This document shows, in pieces, positions 51,122-62,401 of a stretch of 64,000 nucleotides of DNA. The stretch covers positions 6,080,001-6,144,000 of the forward strand of contig NZ_CP010407.1 in assembly GCF_000830005.1 (NCBI RefSeq), in the 5' to 3' direction. This DNA is from Streptomyces vietnamensis. Its GTDB lineage: Bacteria; Actinomycetota; Actinomycetes; Streptomycetales; Streptomycetaceae. The position numbers and the translations under genes are program-made. The notes beneath the pieces are model-generated. The model made no database searches. It was not told where the DNA came from and saw nothing but the letters and a program-made list of their open reading frames with translations. Position 1 is the stretch's first letter. The number at the start of each line of letters is the position of its first letter.

Positions 51122-54100
51122 TCAGTGCTGTTCGGGCAGCCAGCCCAGCTGCACCAGCGGCGTCCCGCGCTTCCGCGAGATGAACGTGCCCCGGCCCGGA
51201 GGCATCGGACGCGCCCGGACGCCGCCGAGGATGTCGCCCTCCTGCGGGTCGCCGGAGAGGAGCACGCCCTGCGCGCCCAGCTCCCGCATCCGCTGCATGA
51301 ACGGCTCGTACATCGCCCGGGAGGCGCCCGCCTGGCTGCGGGCCACGATGAACCGGATGCCGACGTCCCGCGCGAACGGCAGGTTCTCCACCAGAACGGC
51401 CAGCGGGTTCCCCGAGTTGGTCGCCACCAGCTCGAAGTCGTCGACGAGGACGAACAGTTGGGGACCCGACCACCAGCTGCGGTCGCGCAGCTGCTGCGGC
51501 GTGATGTCGGGCTTCGGCGCCCGCTTCGTCATCACCGTGTTGACCGCGTCCATGTGCATCTGCATGGCCGAGGCCATCGGCGCGTACTCCAGGAGGTGCG
51601 AGGGCGCCACCGCCTCCAGCATCGTCCGCCGGTAGTCGCCGACCACGATCCGCGCCTGCTCGGGCGTGTACCGCTCGCACAGCTGCTTGGCGATCAGCCG
51701 CAGCAGCGCCGTCTTGCCGGACTCGCTCTCGCCGAAGATCAGGAAGAACGGATCGGACTCGAAGTCGACGAACACCGGCTCCAGGTTCGTCTCGTCGATG
51801 CCGATCGCGATGCCGTGCTGCGGGTACTCGAAGCCCTTCGGCAGCTGCTCCGCGGGCAGCCTGCGCGGCAGCAGCCGCACCGCGGGGGCCGGGGCTCCGG
51901 TCCAGCTCGCCTTCACCGCCTGGACGAACGCCGCCGTGCCGTCCGCCAGGTCGGCCGAGGAGCTCGACCCGTCGATCCGCGGCAGCGCGCCCATGAAGTG
52001 CAGCTTCTCCGGGACCTGGCCGCGGCCCGGCACGCCGGTCGGCACGTTCGCCGCGACCTTGCGGTCGAACTCGGAGTCCATGACGTCACCGAGCCGCAGT
52101 TCGAGCCGGCCCAGCATCTGGTCCTTGAGCGCCGCACGCACCTCCATGTACCGGGCGGCGGTGATGACCACGTGGATGCCGTAGCCCAGACCGCGCGCCG
52201 CGATGTCGGAGACGATCGGCTCCAGCATGTCGTAGTCGTTGCGGAAGGTTCCCCAGCCGTCCACGATCAGGAAGACGTCGCCCCAGGCCTCGCCCGGCAG
52301 TTCGCCCGCGGCCCGCTTGCGCCGGTAGGTCGCGATCGAGTCGATGGAGTGCGCGCGGAAGAACTCCTCCCGCCGGTTCAGGACGCCCATGACCTCCGCG
52401 ACCGTCCGGCGCACCCGCTCCGGGTCGAGCCGGGACGCCACCCCGCCGACGTGCGGCAGATCGGCCAGCGAGACCATGCCGCCGCCACCGAAGTCCAGGC
52501 AGTAGAACTGCACTTCGGCCGGGGTGTGGGTGAGCGCGAACGAGGAGACGAGCGTGCGCATGATCGTCGACTTGCCGGACTGCGGACCGCCGACCACCAT
52601 CATGTGACCGGCCGCACCCGAGAAGTCCCGGTACAGCACCTCGCGCCGCTGCTCGAACGGCTTGTCGATGAGCCCGAGCGGCACCGTGAGCGCGCCCTGA
52701 CGCGTGTACTCCGTCGCCGTGAGCCCCCGGTCCGCGGTCTGCGCGAGCCCCGGCAGCAGCTGGTCGAGCGAGGGCGCCTGGTCGAGCGGCGGCAGCCACA
52801 CCTGGTGCGCCGGCACCCCCTGGCCCTCCAGACGCCGCACGATCACGTCGAGGACGGTGTCCGCGAGCGCGTCGTCCTCCTCGTTCCGCTGCGCCGTGAG
52901 GTACGCCGGGTCCGGCGCCGCGTACACCACCGGCACCGGCGCCGCCGTGAACAGCGCGGGCCGCCGCTCCACCGGCATCTGCCCGATCTCCAGACGCGGC
53001 CCGCCCGTCCGGTACGTCCCCGAGACGTACGCCGCCTTGAAGCGGGTCATCTCGTCCGTACCGAACTTCAGATAGCCCGAACCCGGCACCGACGGCAGGT
53101 GGTACGCGTCCGGCACACCGATCGCCGTCCGCGACTCCGCCGCCGAGAAGGTCCGCAGACCGATCCGGTACGAGAGGTACGTGTCCAGGCCCCGCAGCTT
53201 GCCCTCCTCCAGGCGCTGGGAGGCGAGCAGCAGGTGCACACCCAGGGAGCGGCCGATGCGGCCGATCTGGATGAACATGTCGATGAAGTCCGGCTTGGCG
53301 GTGAGGAGCTCGGAGAACTCGTCGATCACCAGGACCAGCGAGGCCAGCGGTTCGAGGGGCGCACCCGCCGCCCGCGCCTTCTCGTAGTCGTGGATGTTGG
53401 CGTAGTTGCCCGCCGAGCGCAGCAGCTCCTGCCGCCGCTGGAGCTCGCCGCGGATCGCGTCGCCCATGCGGTCGACGAGCGTCAGGTCGTCGGCGAGGTT
53501 GGTGATGACCGCCGCCACGTGCGGCATCTGCGACATGCCCGCGAAGGTCGCGCCGCCCTTGAAGTCCGCGAGGACGAAGTTCAGCGTCTCCGAGGAGTGC
53601 GTCACCGCCAGACCGAGCACCAGCGTGCGAAGGAGCTCCGACTTTCCGGAACCCGTCGCGCCGACGCACAGACCGTGCGGGCCCATGCCCTCCTGCGCGG
53701 CCTCCTTCAGGTCCAGCATGACCGGCAGGCCGTCCTCGCCGACACCGATCGGCACGCGAAGCCGCTCGGCCACCGACCGGGGCCGCCAGGTCCGCGTCAC
53801 GTCCACCGAGGCCGCGTCGCCCAGGTTCAGCAGGTCCGTGAAGTCCAGGTTGGCGAGCAGCGGCTCGTCGTCGTCCCCGCCGCCCATCCGCAGCGGCGCC
53901 AGCTGCCGGGCCAGCGCCTCGGCCGCCGGCAGCGAGATGCCGTCCGGCAGCCCCTCGTACGCGAAGCCGCCGCCCGACTCCAGACGCAGCCGGCCCGGCC
54001 GTACCACCACCGAGAGGCCACCGCGCGGCTCGTCGAGCTCACCGGAGACGACCTCCACGATCGTCACGCCCTGCAGGCCCTCGGCCGCCGCGAGCAGCGA

Positions 54101-55075
54101 GTCCGGCGGCACCATCCCGCCGTCCAGGACCACCACCACGTGCGGCTGGTCGAGCACCGGCTGGTTCTCCCGGGAGAACCGCGGCCGCCCGTCCAGCTTC
54201 GAGCGGACCAGGTTCTCCAGCTCACCGAGGTCGTCGCCGAACAGCCGCTTCGTACCGGCCCCGTCGACCTGCCCCGGCACCTGGGTGTGCGGCAGCCACT
54301 TCGTCCAGTCCCAGCGCTCCTGAGCCGGCCGCGCCGCCACCACGGCGAGCATCAGGTCGTCGGGGGAGTGCAGCGTCACCAGCTGCGCCACGAGGGCACG
54401 CGCCGCGGCCTGCGCCGACTCCGGCTCGCCCGACACCGTCACGTGGTAGAACGCCCGCATCGAGACCGCCATCGGCAGCCCGTCCAAGGTGCCGTGCACC
54501 GCAAGGAACTGCTGCATCGCACCCGCGCACAGCGGCTCCAGCTCGTCCACCGGAGCCGTGTCCGGCGCCACCAGGGGAGTCGCCAACTGCTGCGCCCCGA
54601 GGCCGATCCGCGCCTGCCCGAAGTCATGGTCGCCGACCCGGCGCTCCCACACCCGGGAACCCTCGGCCACCACCGACCACAGCTGCTCGGGGGCGGGGTG
54701 CAGATACAGCTGGGCGTCCCGCTGCTTGCGCGCCGTGCGCCGGACCGTACGCCGGGTCTGCGCGAGGTATTTGAGGTAGTCGCGGCGGACATCGGCCATT
54801 TGCCCCTGCGTACCGCGACGGAATCTGACGAACTGGGCGATGGCCATTCCGACCGTCGACGCCAGCATCAGCGAGCCCATGATCCGCATGATCGGAGACG
54901 GCGTCATGAAGAAGAAGACGACCGAAGAACCCATGCCGAGCATCGGCAGGAGCTGCATCAACGCCGACTCCTGCTGTCCCCGCGGAAGTTCCGGCGGAGA
55001 CTCCAGGACCAGTTCCTCACCGGGCACTTCCGGAGGAAGGGACCTCGGCGGGCGTTTGACGACGATCTGGCTCAC
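51122..55075 (-). CDS. eccC: Type VII secretion FtsK/SpoIIIE ATPase EccC, single-chain
   Basis: Predicted 1317 residues, the one-piece form, unlike the split EccCa/EccCb of ESX-1. Two adjacent membrane segments near residues 40-85 (MQLLPMLGMGSSVVFFF, IMGSLMLASTVGMAIAQF) precede three ATPase modules: Walker A GATGSGKS (about residue 473), GGPQSGKS (about 830) and GESESGKT (about 1115). It drives secretion of WXG100 proteins and recognises their C-terminal signal. The GTG at 55075 begins the family N-terminus; the frame stays open far upstream, across the divergent promoter. It is divergent from eccD. Confidence 0.95.
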   Translation of the reverse strand: MSQIVVKRPPRSLPPEVPGEELVLESPPELPRGQQESALMQLLPMLGMGSSVVFFFMTPSPIMRIMGSLMLASTVGMAIAQFVRFRRGTQGQMADVRRDYLKYLAQTRRTVRRTARKQRDAQLYLHPAPEQLWSVVAEGSRVWERRVGDHDFGQARIGLGAQQLATPLVAPDTAPVDELEPLCAGAMQQFLAVHGTLDGLPMAVSMRAFYHVTVSGEPESAQAAARALVAQLVTLHSPDDLMLAVVAARPAQERWDWTKWLPHTQVPGQVDGAGTKRLFGDDLGELENLVRSKLDGRPRFSRENQPVLDQPHVVVVLDGGMVPPDSLLAAAEGLQGVTIVEVVSGELDEPRGGLSVVVRPGRLRLESGGGFAYEGLPDGISLPAAEALARQLAPLRMGGGDDDEPLLANLDFTDLLNLGDAASVDVTRTWRPRSVAERLRVPIGVGEDGLPVMLDLKEAAQEGMGPHGLCVGATGSGKSELLRTLVLGLAVTHSSETLNFVLADFKGGATFAGMSQMPHVAAVITNLADDLTLVDRMGDAIRGELQRRQELLRSAGNYANIHDYEKARAAGAPLEPLASLVLVIDEFSELLTAKPDFIDMFIQIGRIGRSLGVHLLLASQRLEEGKLRGLDTYLSYRIGLRTFSAAESRTAIGVPDAYHLPSVPGSGYLKFGTDEMTRFKAAYVSGTYRTGGPRLEIGQMPVERRPALFTAAPVPVVYAAPDPAYLTAQRNEEDDALADTVLDVIVRRLEGQGVPAHQVWLPPLDQAPSLDQLLPGLAQTADRGLTATEYTRQGALTVPLGLIDKPFEQRREVLYRDFSGAAGHMMVVGGPQSGKSTIMRTLVSSFALTHTPAEVQFYCLDFGGGGMVSLADLPHVGGVASRLDPERVRRTVAEVMGVLNRREEFFRAHSIDSIATYRRKRAAGELPGEAWGDVFLIVDGWGTFRNDYDMLEPIVSDIAARGLGYGIHVVITAARYMEVRAALKDQMLGRLELRLGDVMDSEFDRKVAANVPTGVPGRGQVPEKLHFMGALPRIDGSSSSADLADGTAAFVQAVKASWTGAPAPAVRLLPRRLPAEQLPKGFEYPQHGIAIGIDETNLEPVFVDFESDPFFLIFGESESGKTALLRLIAKQLCERYTPEQARIVVGDYRRTMLEAVAPSHLLEYAPMASAMQMHMDAVNTVMTKRAPKPDITPQQLRDRSWWSGPQLFVLVDDFELVATNSGNPLAVLVENLPFARDVGIRFIVARSQAGASRAMYEPFMQRMRELGAQGVLLSGDPQEGDILGGVRARPMPPGRGTFISRKRGTPLVQLGWLPEQH

Positions 55076-55228
55076 CGGCGCATCAATCCCTCGTTGGAGG
55101 CGGGCTCGTGGCGGGAGCATCCGCACGCGACCCCTGTCGGCAGCCGGGCGCGCGGACTTCCCCCATGGGACGGCGATCCTACTTGCAGCCCCCACCTGCC
55201 GTCCCCGGTAGGGTGGCGCGCGCATCGT

Positions 55229-55291
55229 GCGCAACCGCGAATCAGGACGGGCGCAACCGCGAACCGGACGGCCGCAACCGCGAATCAGGGG
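55229..55291. repeat. 21-bp direct repeat in the eccC/eccD divergent region
   Basis: Three head-to-tail units of about 21 bases sharing GCAACCGCGAA then TCAGG or CCGG, starting near 55229, 55250 and 55271. The period equals two helical turns. It lies 10-70 bases before the eccD start and 150-220 bases before the eccC start. Confidence 0.8.
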
Positions 55292-55301
55292 GTCCACACA
55301 C

Positions 55302-56777
55302 GTGAGTACGACCGCAACGACCGGCTTCTGCCGCGTCACCGTCGTGGCGCCGGACAGCCGCATCGACGTCGCGCTCCCCGAGGACATCGCCGTCGCCGAC
55401 GTCTACCCGGAGATCCTGCGCCTCACCGGCCAGACCCAGGCGGCGGGCACACCGACCGGCTACCACCTGGTCCGCCGCGACGGATCCGTCCTCGACGGCG
55501 CCCGCACCCTCGCCGCCCAGCAGGTCCTCGACGGCGAGGTGCTCTCCCTGCGGCCCTTCGCCCAGTCCCTGCCGCCGGCCGTCTACGACGACGTGTCCGA
55601 CGCCGTCGCCTCCGCCGTCACCCGCGACCGGCACCTGTGGAGCGACGAACTCCTCCGCGGCGCCGGACTCCTCGGCGGCGTGCTGCTCCTCGTCCTCATG
55701 GGCTTCGTCCTCTGGTTCGCCGACCCGGTCCGCCACGACATGCACAGCCTCCCCGGGATCATCGCGGGCGCCGCCGGCTTCCTCCTCACCGCCTTCGCCG
55801 GCGTCCGCGCCCGCGTCTACGCGGACCGGGCGACCGCCGTCGCCCTCGGCCTCGGCGCCCTGCCGCTGCTCCTCATCGCCGGCTCCGGCATCATCGCCCC
55901 CGACGCCGGCCAGGGCCCCGGCCGCCTGCAGTTCCTGCTCGGCTGCGTCACCGTCCTCGTCGCCTCCGTGGCCCTCGTCGCGCTCACCCCCAGCGGCGAC
56001 GCCCCCTTCGTCGCCGCCACCTTCCTCGCCGGCGTCGGCACCCTCGCCACCTTCCTGATGATCCTCACGGAGGCCACCGCCACCGAGGCCGCCGCGGCCT
56101 GCGCGCCCGTCGCCATCGGCGCCGTCGCCTTCCTGCCCGGCCTCTCCGCCCGCTTCGCCCGGCTCCCCATCGGCTACGCCGCCCCGCGCAGCGCCGCAGA
56201 GGACGACTTCTCCGCCGACCCGCAGCAGCCCGGCGAGGAGGCGCAGCCCGTCGACGGCGAGCGCATCGCGCTCCAGGCCCGCCGCGGGCACGAGATGCTC
56301 CTCGGCCTGGTCGGCGGCTGCGCTGCCGTCGTCGTCGGCTCCGCCGCCGTCCTCGGCTTCGCCGGGAACGTCTGGGGCCAGCTCCTCGCCCTCGCCGCCG
56401 GCCTCGCGATGCTGCTGCGCGCCCGCCTCTTCCGGTACACCTCGCAGGTCGCCTGCGTCCTCGTCGCCGGCATCGCCGCCATCGCGCTGCTCGTCCTCGG
56501 CCTCTCCCTCAACCCGCCGGCCGACCTGGTCAAGGACCTCCTCATGTACGGGGACCGGGGCGGCCTCGACATCCGGACGATCTGGCTCACCGCCGCCGTC
56601 GCCGCCGGCGCAGCGCTGGTCACCGCGATCGGCCTGATCATCCCGAGGAAGGGCCTCTCGCCGTTCTGGGGCCGGCTCCTCGACCTGGCCGAGGGCTTCG
56701 TCCTGCTCTCCCTCGTCCCGCTCGCCCTCGCGGTCCTCGACGTCTTCACCCGGGTCCGCTCCCTCACCAGCAAGTAG
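55302..56777 (+). CDS. eccD: Type VII secretion integral membrane protein EccD
   Basis: Predicted 491 residues. The N-terminal ubiquitin-like YukD domain (VTVVAPDSRIDVALPEDIAVADVYPEIL outline) is followed by a linker and about 11 membrane segments, such as LLGGVLLLVLMGFVLWF, GIIAGAAGFLLTAFAG and a final LSLVPLALAVLDVF. EccD forms the channel core of the ESX complex. The GTG at 55302 starts the YukD domain; an earlier frame-open ATG is inside the 21-bp repeat. It is divergent from eccC and followed by rpsO. Confidence 0.93.
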   Translation: MSTTATTGFCRVTVVAPDSRIDVALPEDIAVADVYPEILRLTGQTQAAGTPTGYHLVRRDGSVLDGARTLAAQQVLDGEVLSLRPFAQSLPPAVYDDVSDAVASAVTRDRHLWSDELLRGAGLLGGVLLLVLMGFVLWFADPVRHDMHSLPGIIAGAAGFLLTAFAGVRARVYADRATAVALGLGALPLLLIAGSGIIAPDAGQGPGRLQFLLGCVTVLVASVALVALTPSGDAPFVAATFLAGVGTLATFLMILTEATATEAAAACAPVAIGAVAFLPGLSARFARLPIGYAAPRSAAEDDFSADPQQPGEEAQPVDGERIALQARRGHEMLLGLVGGCAAVVVGSAAVLGFAGNVWGQLLALAAGLAMLLRARLFRYTSQVACVLVAGIAAIALLVLGLSLNPPADLVKDLLMYGDRGGLDIRTIWLTAAVAAGAALVTAIGLIIPRKGLSPFWGRLLDLAEGFVLLSLVPLALAVLDVFTRVRSLTSK

Positions 56778-56993
56778 CACCGGCAAGCGGAAAAGGGGCC
56801 CGGGGGCGCTCCGGCAAGCTGGTACGCTGTGTAACGGCCGTTTGTGTACGCGCTCCCGGAAAGCCCCCGAGACCACTCGGAAGCCTCTGGAAGCTGCGCC
56901 CATCGGACCTTCGCCCGTCGAGTCACGGAAGCTTCCCCTGAGAACTGGACCAGGGGCACTCGCGGGCGCACGAACACCAAAGAGGAGATCCGC

Positions 56994-57284
56994 GTGGCTC
57001 TCGACGCCGCTGTCAAGAAGCAGATCATGGCCGAGTTCGGCACCAAGGAGGGCGACACCGGCTCCCCCGAGGTCCAGGTCGCGATGCTGTCCCGTCGCAT
57101 CTCGGACCTGACCGAGCACCTCAAGCAGCACAAGCACGACCACCACTCCCGTCGTGGTCTGCTGATCCTGGTCGGCCAGCGCCGCCGCCTGCTGCAGTAC
57201 CTGGCGAAGAAGGACATCCAGCGCTTCCGTACGCTGGTCGACCGCCTCGGCATCCGCCGCGGTGCGGCCGGCGGCGCCAAGTAA
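56994..57284 (+). CDS. rpsO: 30S ribosomal protein S15
   Basis: Predicted 96 residues, near the usual 89, with the family core [17 protein letters not shown] and [26 protein letters not shown]. It binds 16S rRNA and bridges the subunits. The GTG at 56994 has AGAGGAGAT upstream. rpsO-pnp is a conserved pair; a hairpin separates them. In S. coelicolor the readthrough transcript is an RNase III substrate. Confidence 0.97.
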   Translation: MALDAAVKKQIMAEFGTKEGDTGSPEVQVAMLSRRISDLTEHLKQHKHDHHSRRGLLILVGQRRRLLQYLAKKDIQRFRTLVDRLGIRRGAAGGAK

Positions 57285-57293
57285 GACGCCATG

Positions 57294-57333
57294 AAGGGAG
57301 CGGTTCCCACTTTCAGGGGGCCGCTCCCTTTGC
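57294..57333 (+). terminator. Hairpin between rpsO and pnp
   Basis: AAGGGAGCGG pairs with CCGCTCCCTT across a 17-base loop, followed by TTTGC. It can end rpsO transcripts and, with readthrough, be an RNase III target. A second small hairpin, AAGTGC/GCACTT, lies at 57346-57363. Confidence 0.85.
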
Positions 57334-57565
57334 TGTACGTGCACAAAGTGCGCATCGGCACTTAGTCTGGTCGCACAACCCCATACGACGAGCGCGCAGC
57401 CGCCGGCCAGCCGCCGGTCCTCGGTAGTGGCCCCCGGAAACGAAGACCCGGGTGCTTCGATCGAAGACCGGCCCGCACCCTAGGCGAGCTCTCCGCCCCG
57501 TCGCACACCGTCCCCGGCCACACGGGCCGAAGGACGCAAAGACGAACACGTAGGAGAAACCCATA

Positions 57566-59785
57566 GTGGAGAACGAGACCCACTACGCCGAGGCCGTCAT
57601 CGACAACGGCGCCTTCGGTACCCGCACCATCCGCTTCGAGACCGGCCGTCTCGCCAAGCAGGCCGCCGGCTCCGCCGTCGCCTACCTGGACGACGACACG
57701 ATGGTCCTCTCCGCGACCACCGCCTCGAAGCGCCCCAAGGACCAGCTCGACTTCTTCCCCCTGACGGTGGACGTCGAGGAGCGGATGTACGCGGCCGGCA
57801 AGATCCCCGGCTCCTTCTTCCGCCGTGAGGGCCGCCCCTCCGAGGACGCCGTCCTCACCTGTCGTCTGATCGACCGCCCGCTGCGCCCCTCCTTCAAGAA
57901 GGGCCTGCGCAACGAGATCCAGATCGTCGAGACGATCATGGCGCTCAACCCCGACCACCTGTACGACGTGGTCGCGATCAACGCCGCCTCCTGCTCCACG
58001 CAGCTCGCCGGCCTGCCCTTCTCCGGCCCGATCGGCGGCACCCGTGTCGCCCTGATCAAGGGCCAGTGGGTCGCGTTCCCGACGCACACCGAGCTCGAGG
58101 ACGCCGTCTTCGACATGGTCGTCGCCGGTCGCGTCCTGGAGGACGGCGACGTCGCGATCATGATGGTCGAGGCCGAGGCCACCGAGAAGACCATCCAGCT
58201 GGTCAAGGGCGGCGCCGAGGCGCCGACCGAGGAGGTCGTCGCCGCCGGTCTCGAGGCCGCGAAGCCCTTCATCAAGGTCCTCTGCAAGGCCCAGTCGGAC
58301 CTCGCCGCCAAGGCCGCCAAGCCCACCGGCGAGTTCCCGGTCTACCTCGACTACCAGGACGACGTCCTGGAGGCGCTCTCCGCCGCCGTCAAGGACGAGC
58401 TCGCCCAGGCGCTCACCATCGCCGGCAAGCAGGAGCGCGAGACCGAGCTCGACCGCATCAAGGACCTCGCCGCCGAGAAGCTCCTCCCGGCCTTCGAGGG
58501 CCGCGAGAAGGAGATCGCGGGCGCCTACCGCGCGCTGACCAAGAAGCTGGTCCGCGAGCGCATCATCAAGGACAAGGTCCGCATCGACGGCCGCGGCATC
58601 ACGGACATCCGTACGCTCGCCGCCGAGGTCGAGGCCATCCCGCGCGTGCACGGCTCGGCGCTGTTCGAGCGTGGCGAGACCCAGATCCTGGGCGTCACCA
58701 CCCTCAACATGCTCCGCATGGAGCAGCAGCTGGACACCCTCTCCCCGGTGACCCGCAAGCGCTACATGCACAACTACAACTTCCCGCCGTACTCCGTCGG
58801 CGAGACCGGCCGCGTGGGCTCGCCCAAGCGCCGCGAGATCGGCCACGGCGCCCTCGCCGAGCGCGCCCTCGTCCCGGTCCTCCCGACCCGCGAGGAGTTC
58901 CCCTACGCGATCCGCCAGGTGTCCGAGGCCCTCGGCTCCAACGGTTCGACGTCCATGGGCTCGGTCTGCGCCTCCACCATGTCGCTGCTGAACGCCGGTG
59001 TGCCGCTGAAGGCCCCCGTCGCCGGCATCGCCATGGGTCTGATCTCCGAGGAGATCGACGGCCAGACGCACTACGTCGCCCTCACCGACATCCTCGGTGC
59101 GGAGGACGCCTTCGGCGACATGGACTTCAAGGTCGCCGGTACGAAGGAGTTCGTCACCGCCCTCCAGCTCGACACCAAGCTGGACGGCATCCCGGCCTCC
59201 GTCCTGGCCGCGGCCCTCAAGCAGGCCCGCGACGCCCGCCTCCACATCCTCGACGTGATGATGGAAGCGATCGACACGCCGGACGAGATGTCCCCGAACG
59301 CCCCGCGGATCATCACCGTCAAGATCCCCGTGGACAAGATCGGTGAGGTCATCGGCCCCAAGGGCAAGATGATCAACCAGATCCAGGAGGACACCGGCGC
59401 CGAGATCACGATCGAGGACGACGGCACCATCTACATCGGTGCCGCCGACGGCCCGGCCGCCGAGGCCGCCCGCGCCACGATCAACGGCATCGCCAACCCG
59501 ACCATGCCGGAGGTCGGCGAGCGCTACCTGGGTACGGTCGTCAAGACCACCACCTTCGGTGCCTTCGTCTCCCTGCTCCCGGGCAAGGACGGCCTGCTGC
59601 ACATCTCGCAGATCCGCAAGCTCGCCGGTGGCAAGCGCGTGGAGAACGTCGAGGACGTGCTCGCGATCGGCTCCAAGGTCCAGGTCGAGATCGCCGAGAT
59701 CGACCAGCGCGGCAAGCTCTCCCTGATCCCCGTGATCGCGGACGAGGACGGCGCCGAGGGTGACAAGGACGACGCTGCCAAGTGA
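57566..59785 (+). CDS. pnp: Polyribonucleotide nucleotidyltransferase (PNPase / guanosine pentaphosphate synthetase)
   Basis: Predicted 739 residues. Two RNase PH domains flank a helical domain ([22 protein letters not shown] and, in the second core, [30 protein letters not shown]). The C-terminal KH domain ([25 protein letters not shown], IGPKGKM visible) and S1 domain ([28 protein letters not shown]) follow. It degrades and adds RNA 3' tails; Streptomyces forms also make ppGpp precursors. Start GTG 57566 has AGGAG upstream. Its stop overlaps the next gene (GTGA), and a UUCG hairpin follows at once. Confidence 0.97.
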   Translation: MENETHYAEAVIDNGAFGTRTIRFETGRLAKQAAGSAVAYLDDDTMVLSATTASKRPKDQLDFFPLTVDVEERMYAAGKIPGSFFRREGRPSEDAVLTCRLIDRPLRPSFKKGLRNEIQIVETIMALNPDHLYDVVAINAASCSTQLAGLPFSGPIGGTRVALIKGQWVAFPTHTELEDAVFDMVVAGRVLEDGDVAIMMVEAEATEKTIQLVKGGAEAPTEEVVAAGLEAAKPFIKVLCKAQSDLAAKAAKPTGEFPVYLDYQDDVLEALSAAVKDELAQALTIAGKQERETELDRIKDLAAEKLLPAFEGREKEIAGAYRALTKKLVRERIIKDKVRIDGRGITDIRTLAAEVEAIPRVHGSALFERGETQILGVTTLNMLRMEQQLDTLSPVTRKRYMHNYNFPPYSVGETGRVGSPKRREIGHGALAERALVPVLPTREEFPYAIRQVSEALGSNGSTSMGSVCASTMSLLNAGVPLKAPVAGIAMGLISEEIDGQTHYVALTDILGAEDAFGDMDFKVAGTKEFVTALQLDTKLDGIPASVLAAALKQARDARLHILDVMMEAIDTPDEMSPNAPRIITVKIPVDKIGEVIGPKGKMINQIQEDTGAEITIEDDGTIYIGAADGPAAEAARATINGIANPTMPEVGERYLGTVVKTTTFGAFVSLLPGKDGLLHISQIRKLAGGKRVENVEDVLAIGSKVQVEIAEIDQRGKLSLIPVIADEDGAEGDKDDAAK

Positions 59786-61161
59786 CGTCCCGTAGTTCCC
59801 GCGCGACGGCCCGCCCCTCTTCGGAGGGGCGGGCCGTCGCCCGTACCCAAACGCTTCTCCCGGGCAAGGACGGCATCGGCACGGTCCGCCGCACGACCCT
59901 CCCCGGGGGCCTGCGGATCGTCACCGAGACCCTCCCCTCCGTGCGCTCCGCCACCTTCGGCATCTGGGCGCACGTCGGCTCCCGCGACGAGACCCCGACG
60001 CTCAACGGCGCGACCCACTACCTGGAGCACCTCCTCTTCAAGGGCACCCACAAGCGGTCCGCCCTCGACATCTCCGCCGCGATCGACGCGGTCGGCGGCG
60101 AGATGAACGCCTTCACGGCGAAGGAGTACACCTGCTACTACGCCCGGGTCCTCGACACCGACCTGCCGCTGGCGATCGACGTCGTCTGCGACATGCTCAC
60201 GGACTCGCTCATCCTCGACGAGGACGTGGACGCCGAGCGCGGCGTCATCCTCGAAGAGATCGCGATGACCGAGGACGACCCCGGTGACGTCGTGCACGAG
60301 CTGTTCGCGCAGACGATGTTCGGCGACACCCCGCTGGGCCGCCCGGTCCTCGGCACCGTCGACACGATCAACGCGCTCAGCCGCGGCCAGATCGCCCGCT
60401 TCTACAAGAAGCACTACGACCCGACCCACCTGGTCGTCGCCTGCGCCGGCAACGTCGACCACGCCACGGTGGTGCGCCAGGTCCGCCGCGCCTTCGAGAA
60501 GGCCGGCGCCCTCGGCCGTACCGACGCCGTCCCCGTCGCCCCCCGCGAGGGCTCCCGGACCCTCCGTACGGCGGGCCGCGTCGAGCTGCTCAACCGCAAG
60601 ACCGAGCAGGCCCACGTGGTCCTCGGCATGCCGGGCCTGGCCCGCACCGACGAGCGCCGCTGGGCCCTCGGCGTGCTGAACACCGCCCTCGGCGGCGGCA
60701 TGTCCTCCCGCCTCTTCCAGGAGGTCCGCGAGAAGCGCGGCCTGGCCTACAGCGTGTACTCGTACACCTCGGGCTTCGCCGACTGCGGCCTCTTCGGGGT
60801 GTACGCGGGCTGCCGGCCCAGCCAGGTCCACGACGTCCTGAAGATCTGCCGGGACGAGCTCGACAAGGTCGCGTCCGACGGCCTCACGGACGAGGAGATC
60901 ACCCGCGCCGTCGGGCAGCTCTCCGGCTCGACCGTGCTCGGCCTGGAGGACACCGGCGCGCTGATGAACCGCATCGGCAAGAGCGAGCTGTGCTGGGGCA
61001 CCCAGATGTCGGTCGACGACATGCTGACCCGGATCGCGGCGGTCACCCCGGACGAGGTCCGCGAGGTCGCCCGCGATGTACTGGAGCAGCGGCCCTCGCT
61101 GTCGGTGATCGGCCCGCTGAAGGACAAGCAGGCGGACCGCCTCCACCAAGCGGTCTCCTGA
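59782..61161 (+). CDS. pepR: M16-family zinc metallopeptidase (PepR type)
   Basis: Predicted 459 residues. The inverted zinc motif [11 protein letters not shown] (HxxEH) is present, with the downstream Glu in the ILEEIAM region. The fold continues with a second inactive half ([27 protein letters not shown]). It is a processing-peptidase-like enzyme, possibly cleaving small peptides. Start GTG 59782 overlaps the pnp stop; no later start fits before the conserved [11 protein letters not shown] region. A perfect UUCG hairpin lies within its first 20 codons. Confidence 0.93.
   Translation: MTSRSSRATARPSSEGRAVARTQTLLPGKDGIGTVRRTTLPGGLRIVTETLPSVRSATFGIWAHVGSRDETPTLNGATHYLEHLLFKGTHKRSALDISAAIDAVGGEMNAFTAKEYTCYYARVLDTDLPLAIDVVCDMLTDSLILDEDVDAERGVILEEIAMTEDDPGDVVHELFAQTMFGDTPLGRPVLGTVDTINALSRGQIARFYKKHYDPTHLVVACAGNVDHATVVRQVRRAFEKAGALGRTDAVPVAPREGSRTLRTAGRVELLNRKTEQAHVVLGMPGLARTDERRWALGVLNTALGGGMSSRLFQEVREKRGLAYSVYSYTSGFADCGLFGVYAGCRPSQVHDVLKICRDELDKVASDGLTDEEITRAVGQLSGSTVLGLEDTGALMNRIGKSELCWGTQMSVDDMLTRIAAVTPDEVREVARDVLEQRPSLSVIGPLKDKQADRLHQAVS
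59805..59838 (+). promoter_or_regulatory. UUCG-capped hairpin at the pnp/pepR junction
   Basis: GACGGCCCGCCCCTC and its exact complement form a 15-bp stem capped by TTCG, a very stable tetraloop. It lies 20 bases after the pnp stop codon and inside the 5' end of pepR. It may attenuate pepR or be an RNA-processing or stability site; there is no T-tract. Confidence 0.75.
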
Positions 61162-61181
61162 CTGACCCACAAGTCCCGTAA

Positions 61182-61943
<762 letters not shown>

Positions 61944-61948
61944 CGGCC

Positions 61949-62401
61949 ATGGGCGGAAAGATCACGTACGTCTTCCTCTCCACCGTGCTCGTCCTCGTCT
62001 TCGGCGTGGTGGCGATGGAGGGCGTCCTGCTCCTCCTCACGGGCGAGCCGGCCGCCATGGGCATGGGCGCGGTGGCGTTCCTGCTGCCCGCCGTCGGCGG
62101 CTGGTTCCTCTGGAAGAACACCAGCTTCGCGCGCCGGGCCAACCGCCTGGCCGCGGAGCTGGAGGCCGAGGGCGGCCTGCCCGTCGACGAGCTGAAGCGC
62201 ACGGAGGGCGGCCGGATCCTCCGGGACTCGGCCGACGAGGTCTTCGCTCGGCGCAAGGCCGAGACGGAGGACTCACCGGAGGACTGGCGCTGCTGGTTCC
62301 GGCTCGCGGTGGCCTACCACGACGCCCGGGACACCCCGCGGGCCCGCAAGGCGATGCAGCGGGCCATCGCGCTCCACGAGGGGCGTCCGGTCAGCGCGTA
62401 G
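61949..62401 (+). CDS. Two-TM membrane protein with TPR-like tail
   Basis: Predicted 150 residues. Two N-terminal membrane segments (YVFLSTVLVLVFGVVAMEGVLLLL and AVAFLLPAVGGWFLW) are followed by a soluble helical region containing a TPR-like pair (WRCWFRLAVAYHDARDTPRARKAMQRAI). The stop overlaps the convergent next gene by 11 bp. It is six bases from dapB and probably co-transcribed. Function unknown. Confidence 0.75.
   Translation: MGGKITYVFLSTVLVLVFGVVAMEGVLLLLTGEPAAMGMGAVAFLLPAVGGWFLWKNTSFARRANRLAAELEAEGGLPVDELKRTEGGRILRDSADEVFARRKAETEDSPEDWRCWFRLAVAYHDARDTPRARKAMQRAIALHEGRPVSA

Noticed and set aside
50831..56941. 2036-codon plus-strand frame opposite eccC
   Set aside because: It is a shadow of eccC, which has three Walker motifs and membrane segments on the other strand.
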